Shown piece by piece: positions 58,901 through 64,000 of a stretch of 64,000 bases of DNA. How positions within the stretch are numbered: position 1 is the stretch's first letter; the number at the start of each line of letters is the position of its first letter. Below the pieces are notes generated by a model. That model worked only from the letters and a program-made list of their open reading frames with translations. It was not told where the DNA came from and did no database searches. The position numbers and the translations under genes are program-made. Source of the stretch: Variimorphobacter saccharofermentans (lineage in GTDB: Bacteria > Bacillota > Clostridia > Lachnospirales > Lachnospiraceae); NCBI RefSeq assembly GCF_014174405.1, contig NZ_JACEGA010000001.1:990001-1054000 (forward strand), in the 5' to 3' direction.

Positions 58901-59151
58901 TGCAACTCTATAAAAATAATATTGGTGGCGAATCTATAGGGCTCGTTTTATTTGATGAAGCATTCAATAATATGGATGATGAGAGAATAGGAGGAGTATT
59001 GGAGTTTTTAAGACGTCTACCGCTACAGATTTTAATTGCTTCACCACCAGATAAAATACAGTATATCAGTCCATTTATTGAAGAAACTCTTCTTGTTATG
59101 ACGGATGAAAAGACAAGTTTTGTAGAGAGGTACGTAAATGGTGCAGTATGA
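55909..59151 (+). CDS. jetC: Wadjet SMC ATPase JetC
   Basis: About 1080 residues with SMC layout. N-terminal Walker A S-G-E-N-G-A-G-K-S-T (Lys36), long coiled coils around a hinge-like middle (about 460-600), and a C-terminal head with signature K-S-G-G-E (Ser981) and Walker B L-V-L-F-D-E-A (Asp1016, Glu1017). It should extrude DNA loops by ATP hydrolysis. ATG 55909 follows AAAGGGAG; an in-frame upstream ATG lies inside jetB. All catalytic motifs are intact. Confidence 0.93.
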   Translation: MKKLTRVKLINWHRFINDTIEFENSTLISGENGAGKSTLLDAIQFVVTCTTNYFNKAAHENGKRKLTGYIRCKTGRENKPYERTGEISAHVALEFYEEKKDRYFIVGAVVDSASEGQEKTVRYLMDNMRLDDTLFFQGKTPKSINQFRTTNTKVIRQWCTTEKEAKSMMKNRFGRIEDKFFRLIPKALAFRPIDDIKDFVYSYVLDEKEVNIDVLRENVRSYQDLQRTLENVKLRIEKLEQIVSAHTQIVDGQKKDKMYDFFLERVEADLIAEEIAALQREVSSEEYRLKEQNGQIITTKKEQEEKQRIRDDLRTELASDKDFIAKDEQEKRLKELEERQAERLEEKQNLLDSIEKAKRQLKKLLEVKDVADCVKKYSEDLSGIEKKTNLADVRSNLEQVISYKNEMRDKVFKKQADLSIQKEHISQEKQELEQKIERLMKKKLSYADEVSCVIESIREEFVRIGRLPAPRILCEMLEITDETWRNAVEGYLNTQRFYILVEPENFDIALGTYDRLRKEKRAYGVGLINTQKLDEYDVAPEGSLATVVTSKNKYAKRYINMILGKVVMCDNYQDLKKHRTSITRECMKYQNHVASAIKPSIFETPYIGQAAVKVQLDQARQKSLKLKAQLKELDDRIEMLQSVLEPLSTEHDMDIKYRIPVLSDLQWLRMEIHKCKENIATLEKNSGMIMKQVQLSALESLLQELASELDQLNRRAGNTEEHIKNLTQQIAERQVDFSVQKGLYTESGLQAGDYLPSWNQEYEKQTGDKSFLQFKENYGRRKKANLTTVDKLIDNMKDTMVKYKTAHDFGAAAAMEGYSDFEAEYVKLKNSELLQYEEKVESARQSAEEEFREQFLSKLQENMKTAQGEFKELNRELQNIVFSNEKYEFLFMPSKRYRQYYEMIMDDFNAMQGESIFSGIFHETHKAVIDELFERLALDNENSSKALDEFTDYRTYMDYDIRIIHSDGTYSLYSKVCEEKSGGETQTPFYVTVAASFVQLYKNNIGGESIGLVLFDEAFNNMDDERIGGVLEFLRRLPLQILIASPPDKIQYISPFIEETLLVMTDEKTSFVERYVNGAV

Positions 59152-60385
59152 TAAGCAAGTCATAAACAAATTACTGGATACCTATGAAAACAGTCTTCTT
59201 TCAATTGGTAAAAATAAAAGAAATGTGAAAATAGAACTTCGTTTTACCAGAACAGTATTACCGGAATATTTTGATGAGAGTTCTTTTGTATATGAAAATA
59301 TACATATCCAAATGCGGAATCTTGAAGAGGAAGGACTTGTTAGAATTGTCTGGAAAGACCAGAAAGTTGATTATGTGATACAAAAGGTACAACTCAACAT
59401 GGAAAGGTTGACGCAGGCATATGCTTTTGTTCGGCGAACTCCGAAATGCAATCTCGAAGAAGCAAATCAGGCGCTTTTGGAGGAGTATTGCAATGGTGAA
59501 AAAGGAGAGATTCCAATCACCAGAGAATTTGCTCGGTATCTGCAAGAACGGCTGAATAATCATCAGCCTGTAAAAGAGTATATTGAACTGTCGAATATAA
59601 AGGATACCAGGCGTCTGTTTGAGGCTTTATTAAGCGTTGAGAAAAATAGAAAGCCATGTTATATTAGAGAGTTTTCCATTGAGCATTTTCAAGATTCAAA
59701 ATATTTTGAACGAATAAAAAATCAAGTGGCGAAAATATTTCGAAGATTTCATTCAGAGTATGATTCGATGGATACCACAGAGATTTTGGCAGAGTATGGA
59801 ATTTATCACACACCAAACTATGTCTATCTCAAGGGAGATGTAATGGTTATGATAGATGGAGAACCTATAAAGCTTCGAACACTGAATCAAGGTTTGGGAA
59901 TTTCGGGTGAAGATTTACGGAAGGTTACCTTTTCTGACTTGTCTCGGATTAAGCAGGTGATTACAATCGAAAATCTGACTACATTTTTTCGATGGCATGA
60001 GCCGGATAGTCTGATTATCTATTTGGGTGGTTATCATAATGGCATTCGACGAACACTGTTAAAAAAGATATATCAGGAACTTCCGAGAATCTCCTATTAT
60101 CATTTTGGAGATATTGATGCAGGCGGTTTTTCAATATTAAAAGATTTGCGAAATAAAACGGGGATTCCCTTTCAGATGTACCATATGGATATTGAGACAT
60201 TGAAGTACTATGAAAGATATGGGAAAGTATTAACGGAATCTGACAGAATGCGCTTGAAAGAAATGGAAAAGGATGAAGAATTACAGGAAGTGGTTTCGTA
60301 TATGCTTTTACATAATGTAAAGCTTGAGCAGGAGTGTGTTGGGCTAGAAAGGGATTTTTATTCCAAAATTGAGCCAGAAAACTAA
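59138..60385 (+). CDS. jetD: Wadjet nuclease JetD
   Basis: 415 residues. The C-terminal TOPRIM-like domain (DUF2220) has H-F-G-D-I-D-A-G-G with Asp325 and Asp327, and the upstream L-I-I-Y-L-G-G-Y-H-N-G stretch. JetD cuts the DNA stalled in the SMC complex. It overlaps jetC by 14 bases, completing a jetABCD operon with every gene intact. Subtype is left open, since I cannot compare profiles. Confidence 0.92.
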   Translation: MVQYDKQVINKLLDTYENSLLSIGKNKRNVKIELRFTRTVLPEYFDESSFVYENIHIQMRNLEEEGLVRIVWKDQKVDYVIQKVQLNMERLTQAYAFVRRTPKCNLEEANQALLEEYCNGEKGEIPITREFARYLQERLNNHQPVKEYIELSNIKDTRRLFEALLSVEKNRKPCYIREFSIEHFQDSKYFERIKNQVAKIFRRFHSEYDSMDTTEILAEYGIYHTPNYVYLKGDVMVMIDGEPIKLRTLNQGLGISGEDLRKVTFSDLSRIKQVITIENLTTFFRWHEPDSLIIYLGGYHNGIRRTLLKKIYQELPRISYYHFGDIDAGGFSILKDLRNKTGIPFQMYHMDIETLKYYERYGKVLTESDRMRLKEMEKDEELQEVVSYMLLHNVKLEQECVGLERDFYSKIEPEN

Positions 60386-60415
60386 AGATTTGAGGATGTG
60401 GCGTGGCGGAAAAAC

Positions 60416-60460
60416 AAATAGCATTTCGGTGGTGAGTGGTTGCTGCCGGAGTGCTATTTT
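60416..60460 (+). terminator. terminator after jetD
   Basis: AAATAGCA with CGG pairs with CCG and TGCTATTT, followed by TT. A smaller stem (GAACAAT/ATTGTTC) follows near 60470. Confidence 0.65.
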
Positions 60461-60557
60461 GCATTATTCGGAACAATGTAGTATTGTTCGGCTGGAGTAT
60501 GAAAAAACGATGAAAAAAACGTACGGTACATTACGGAAGAGCAAATGCAGAATAATG

Positions 60558-60586
60558 TTGAAAGTGTTCGCTTTTAGGAATATAAT
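60558..60586 (+). promoter_or_regulatory. promoter of the HTH-helicase-MazG operon
   Basis: TTGAAA (60558-60563), exact 17 bases, TATAAT (60581-60586). The start codon of the HTH gene is 38 bases on. Confidence 0.75.
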
Positions 60587-60623
60587 TATCATGTAGTGTG
60601 TTGAGTATTATGGAGGATGGAAT

Positions 60624-60812
60624 ATGGAATATTACACAACCGCAGAATTGGCAGAAAAATGGGGAATTACACAGAGAAGAGTGGCCATTTATTGTAAAGA
60701 AGGACGCTTTGAAGACGCTATTTTGAAGGGAAGAACCTGGCTTATTCCGGGCGATGTTGAGAAACCAAAAGACCCAAGGCGTAACAAGAAAAATAGCGAG
60801 GAATCAAAATAA
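60624..60812 (+). CDS. small helix-turn-helix protein, copy 2
   Basis: 62 residues: T-T-A-E-L-A-E-K-W-G-I-T-Q-R-R-V-A, W-L-I-P-G-D-V-E-K-P and a charged tail. GGAGG lies 7 bases before ATG 60624. Its stop overlaps the next start (TAATG), so it is coupled to the helicase gene. Probably the operon's regulator, related to copy 1 at 48214 and the module in the protein at 51996. Confidence 0.82.
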   Translation: MEYYTTAELAEKWGITQRRVAIYCKEGRFEDAILKGRTWLIPGDVEKPKDPRRNKKNSEESK

Positions 60813-62565
60813 TGGGAACCGATATTAAGCCAATAGTAAAAAAGATAGATGATAATGTGCAGGGATTGAAAAGCTTTCATGAGTCATTAGTACAAAATGC
60901 ATCTGAAAAGGAGCAGGATATATTATTACAATTCCCTACAGTGTACATTCATAATTGGAAGAACACAGGTGATTATGAAGTGTATATCGGAGAGTCTAAC
61001 AACATTATTCAGAGAACAAAACAGCATTATGATGCCGGTATAGATGAAAGTAAATGGCAGCATCAGCTGTTTCTTCAGGATGCCAGTTTATACATTATTG
61101 GGCATGAACACTTTAATAAGTCAATGACGTTAGATATTGAAAACCGACTGATGCTATATATGATGAGCGTAGAGCGTGTGCGCAAGATACATAATCTGCG
61201 GGGGAATCCACAGAGTAGATATTATCCTGACAGTGAGATGGATGATATTTTCCAAATGATTTGGAAGAAGCTGCGTAAGGATAATAAAGAATTGTTTCCA
61301 AGTGAAAGTGCCATAAAGGATTCAGCGGTTTTTAAGGCTTCACCATTGCATAAATTGACAGAAGAGCAAGAAGCAGTAAAGCTAAAAATAATACAAAGAG
61401 TTTTTGAGGCATTACAGACAGGAAAACGTGGACAATTAATCTTTATTGAAGGAGAAGCAGGAACAGGAAAAACGGTTTAAATAGTAGTACATTCTATGAA
61501 ATATTTGCTAGTGCTGAAGAACAAGAGATGGAGCCATTGAAGTGTTGTATGATGGTCAATCACGATGAGCAGATTACGGTTTATGAACAGATTGCTCGAA
61601 AGTTGGGGTTGGTGGAGCACTATGGAGAGGTTGTGTATAAACCAACATCATTCATAAATCGTCATTCGGTAGATGAACCTATAGATGTTGCATTTATTGA
61701 TGAAGCACATTTGCTGTTGACGCAAGGAAAACAGTCATATCAAGGTGAAAATCAGCTTAAAGATATTATTGAGCGTGCAAGGGTAACAGTGGTGATGTTT
61801 GATGAAAACCAAATACTTACTACAGAACAATATTGGGAGGCTCAAATATTAAGTCAATACAGAGAATTGGCTAAGCGTCAGAATAATTATTTTGAATTAA
61901 AGAATCAACTAAGAATAAGGTCATCAGAGGAAATTGTCGCATGGATTGATGATTTTACTAAGAAACGGAAGGTTTCGACTGTTCCTCAAAATAGTGGTGG
62001 TTATGAGATTAGAATATTTGAATCCCCATTAGAATTGGAGCATGCATTAAAGGAGAAGGCAGAGGATGAAAATCATAAGTTATCAAGGTTGATAGCTACA
62101 TATGATTGGGAATATAATTCGAAACCACCTGCTACTGCGAGGCTGTTAAAATACTGGGAAGTAATGATTGGGCAATGGCATAAGCCATGGAATAGAGAAT
62201 TGGATCGAGAATTAGGCAAGCAAGAAAAAAGAGCAAATAGGTCTCTGTCTTGGGCAGAACAGCCACAGACGATTGATGAAATTGGTTCTACTTTTACAAT
62301 ACAGGGGTTCGATTTAAATTATGCAGGTGTCATTCTTGGACCTTCTGTAAAATATCGTAATGGTGAAGTGATATTTGATCCGTCGGCAAGCTACAATTCT
62401 AAGGCGGTTCGAAATAGGACGCTATCAGATGGAAGTAAACAAAAATTTGGAGAAGAACTTATTCAGCATGAGGTGAGAGTTCTTATGACGCGTGGTGTAG
62501 AAGGATTGTATATATACGCATGTGATGATGAGTTGCGCGAAGCGCTCTTACAAGCAATGAAGTAG
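60812..62565 (+). pseudogene. GIY-YIG/DUF2075 helicase gene, split by a frameshift
   Basis: Two frames make one protein. The first (60812-61480, 222 residues) has a GIY-YIG-like nuclease region (V-Y-I-H-N-W ... V-Y-I-G-E-S) and ends at G-E-A-G-T-G-K-T-V. The second (conventional ATG 61528, 345 residues) is the remainder of the Schlafen-related DUF2075 helicase: V-A-F-I-D-E-A-H, then D-E-N-Q and later V-L-M-T-R-G. Reading in the second frame back from 61528 gives N-S-S-T-F-Y-E-I-F, the expected continuation. One T is missing in the run at 61476-61478: GTTTAA where GTTTTAAAT would keep the frame. Two proteins could be made, but the ATPase would be cut after Walker A. Confidence 0.85.
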
Positions 62566-62580
62566 CAAGGGAGTAGGGTT

Positions 62581-62913
62581 ATGACACAAGAAACAATAAA
62601 CCAGGTATTAAAATTCAGAGATGATAGAAATTGGAAGCAGTTCCATAATCCGAAGGATTTGGCATTGTCAATTAGCTTAGAAGCTGCTGAATTATTAGAA
62701 GTATTCCAATGGAGCGGTTCTGATACTGTGTGTGAGTCCAAGAGGGACAAAATCAGAGAAGAATTAGCGGATGTATTAAACTATTGTATTCTCATGGCGG
62801 ATGTTTGTGGCTTAGATATGGATGAAATTGTGCAGGAGAAAATCAAGCGTAATAACGCAAAATATCCGGTAGAGAAAGCTAAGGATAGCGCAAAAAAGTA
62901 TGATGAATTATAA
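62581..62913 (+). CDS. MazG-like nucleotide pyrophosphohydrolase
   Basis: 110 residues of the all-alpha NTP pyrophosphatase fold: L-S-I-S-L-E-A-A-E-L-L-E-V-F-Q-W with E-x-x-E metal ligands, then R-E-E-L-A-D-V-L-N-Y. It would hydrolyse NTP or dNTP to NMP and pyrophosphate. It follows the helicase gene by 15 bases in a defence operon, where nucleotide depletion or clearing of modified nucleotides is plausible. Confidence 0.88.
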   Translation: MTQETINQVLKFRDDRNWKQFHNPKDLALSISLEAAELLEVFQWSGSDTVCESKRDKIREELADVLNYCILMADVCGLDMDEIVQEKIKRNNAKYPVEKAKDSAKKYDEL

Positions 62914-62927
62914 AAGGTGTGGAGCTA

Positions 62928-63233
62928 ATGAAAGAAGGAAAATTAGTACGAGATAAAATTCCGGAGATTATCATTGCAGATGGCAAGAAGCCTATTACAA
63001 GAATCTTGGATAACGAGGAGTATCTGCAAGAATTGGATAAGAAGTTGAATGAGGAAATAGCGGAGTACCAAGCAGATAAGTCCATTGAAGAAATGGCGGA
63101 TGTGCTTGAGGTGTTGTTTGCTATTTGCGAGGCAAGAGGACATTCTGTTGAGGAATTGATGAAAATTCGTAATGGTAAGCGCGAGAATCGTGGTGGCTTT
63201 GAAAAGAAGATATTTTGGAGTGGTAATGAATAA
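62928..63233 (+). CDS. second MazG-superfamily pyrophosphohydrolase-like protein
   Basis: About 101 residues: K-L-V-R-D-K-I-P-E-I-I opening, N-E-E-I-A-E-Y and E-E-M-A-D-V-L-E-V, matching the phosphoribosyl-ATP pyrophosphohydrolase-like branch. ATG 62928 is chosen from the family N-terminus (M-K-E-G-K-L-V-R-D); a GTG at 62919 is possible. It is distinct from its upstream neighbour. The stop overlaps the next start (TAATG). Confidence 0.82.
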   Translation: MKEGKLVRDKIPEIIIADGKKPITRILDNEEYLQELDKKLNEEIAEYQADKSIEEMADVLEVLFAICEARGHSVEELMKIRNGKRENRGGFEKKIFWSGNE

Positions 63234-64000
63234 TGCAACTTACAATTGATGCACATTATTATAACAAACTAGATATTGAGGGCTTTTCTCGAATGATGAA
63301 AGATCCATCTTACTGCTACAAGTTTTATTGGTTGGAAGCAATTGTACAGCTTATATCGGGGAATAAGACGGAAGCTACGTATGATGAAATTATTGATGAG
63401 ATGATTTCAAATGCGTGGTATTCGGTTCTTGAATTTCACATCCATTTGAGTGGTATTTGGGGTGAAGGTGGAATTAAGGATAATCTTGAAAGAGCTGTAG
63501 TGAAACTTAGGGAATTGAGCGGACTGGAAGCAAATGCATCAAAGGTTGAAATAAAGAACGCTATTAAGCAGTTTAATAAGCAGCTCCATGCAGAGAAACA
63601 AGCGTTGACTCTTAATGTGCCATATAAAGCATTATCAGGGTTTGCAAATAAGTCTGGTGAGAAGATTAGTCTTGATAGCAGTGCAGGACGAATGATTGCA
63701 TATTATAATAAGCTGAGTGCAAGTGATATTTTGCTGCCTTATACATTTGGTGGTGAAAACGGCTTGAGCAGAAAACTTACATTTAACGATGCTTGGGTCC
63801 AGATGATTCGGGATAATACCGTGGCGATTTTAGGTTGGATTCAGTGTGAAAAGGTAAAGTGGCTGCAGAATAATAATCCGGAAGTACCGGGATTGATATA
63901 TAAACTTGCACCATTAGATGAGAAGATGCGGAAACTGTCACATGTGCGGAAATTATGGGATGGCATATTGGATTTGCGTAGTATTGTAGATGTTTTTACA
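63233..64000 (+). CDS. partial protein, possibly HNH endonuclease
   Basis: An open frame of 256 codons runs off the window. It starts M-Q-L-T-I-D-A-H-Y-Y-N and includes a repeated region around N-A-W-Y-S-V-L-E-F-H-I, reminiscent of the N-terminal part of some HNH endonucleases in Lachnospiraceae; the catalytic domain would be beyond the window. It is coupled to the preceding gene, so it belongs to the operon. The nuclease call is tentative. Confidence 0.5.
   Translation, partial: MQLTIDAHYYNKLDIEGFSRMMKDPSYCYKFYWLEAIVQLISGNKTEATYDEIIDEMISNAWYSVLEFHIHLSGIWGEGGIKDNLERAVVKLRELSGLEANASKVEIKNAIKQFNKQLHAEKQALTLNVPYKALSGFANKSGEKISLDSSAGRMIAYYNKLSASDILLPYTFGGENGLSRKLTFNDAWVQMIRDNTVAILGWIQCEKVKWLQNNNPEVPGLIYKLAPLDEKMRKLSHVRKLWDGILDLRSIVDVFT

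Noticed and set aside
60386..60596. A 75-codon frame after jetD
   Set aside because: It crosses the jetD terminator hairpin and the next promoter and has no ribosome site.

Overview
The window is low-GC Firmicute chromosome. The gene content fits an anaerobic Clostridia member of the Lachnospiraceae type: a single-chain clostridial FGAM synthase, a glycyl radical enzyme with its activase, YesMN-type two-component regulation, BspA-like leucine-rich repeat surface protein, YhbD with a bactofilin, and PadR-linked envelope operons. I see no rRNA, tRNA or CRISPR array.

Region 1 (1-14.4 kb) is core-like. A LysR regulator is divergent from a chemotaxis receptor, followed by purL, a minimal Ku-LigD end-joining pair, an ECF sigma/anti-sigma/membrane-protein operon whose sigma gene seems to start at ATT, a hidden 40-residue lipoprotein, and a GntR-ABC operon. 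The chemoreceptor and purL promoters carry the same LysR-type operator centred near -65.

Region 2 (14.4-26.4 kb) is the most unusual part. A glycyl radical eliminase is split into two genes: a 745-residue body with the active-site Cys and an 83-residue protein with the glycyl radical loop. They sit in one operon with a sugar-type ABC transporter (lipoprotein, two-domain ATPase, permease) and a radical SAM activase. A divergent operon encodes a response regulator, a histidine kinase with almost no extracellular part, and a two-domain ABC ATPase that has lost its catalytic motifs in both halves. I infer a substrate-uptake and anaerobic C-O, C-N or C-S cleavage system whose transporter may be read by the dead ATPase.

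Region 3 (26.4-44.3 kb) holds lgt, small membrane proteins, YhbD-bactofilin, a leucine-rich repeat protein, a PadR-DUF1700-DUF4097 operon, a TraX-like protein, a MarR gene with two operators, an ABC half-transporter preceded by a 34-residue peptide gene and two hairpins, a DUF6273 lipoprotein and a 1496-residue von Willebrand A surface protein.

Region 4 (44.4-64 kb) is an accessory defence island. It opens with debris: a truncated rfbB, a complete 1.9-kb insertion sequence with 6-bp target duplication, a PD-(D/E)XK fragment, an Abi_2 gene with an abiF-like RNA but a replaced C-terminus, and a stump of a low-molecular-weight tyrosine phosphatase gene. It continues with DUF6076 and DUF6119 proteins (the latter with an early stop), an HTH-AAA-PD-(D/E)XK protein, a complete Wadjet operon (jetABCD), and an operon of a small HTH protein, a frameshifted GIY-YIG/DUF2075 helicase, two MazG-like pyrophosphohydrolases and a protein running off the window end. 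Three related small HTH modules mark the starts of three units in this island.
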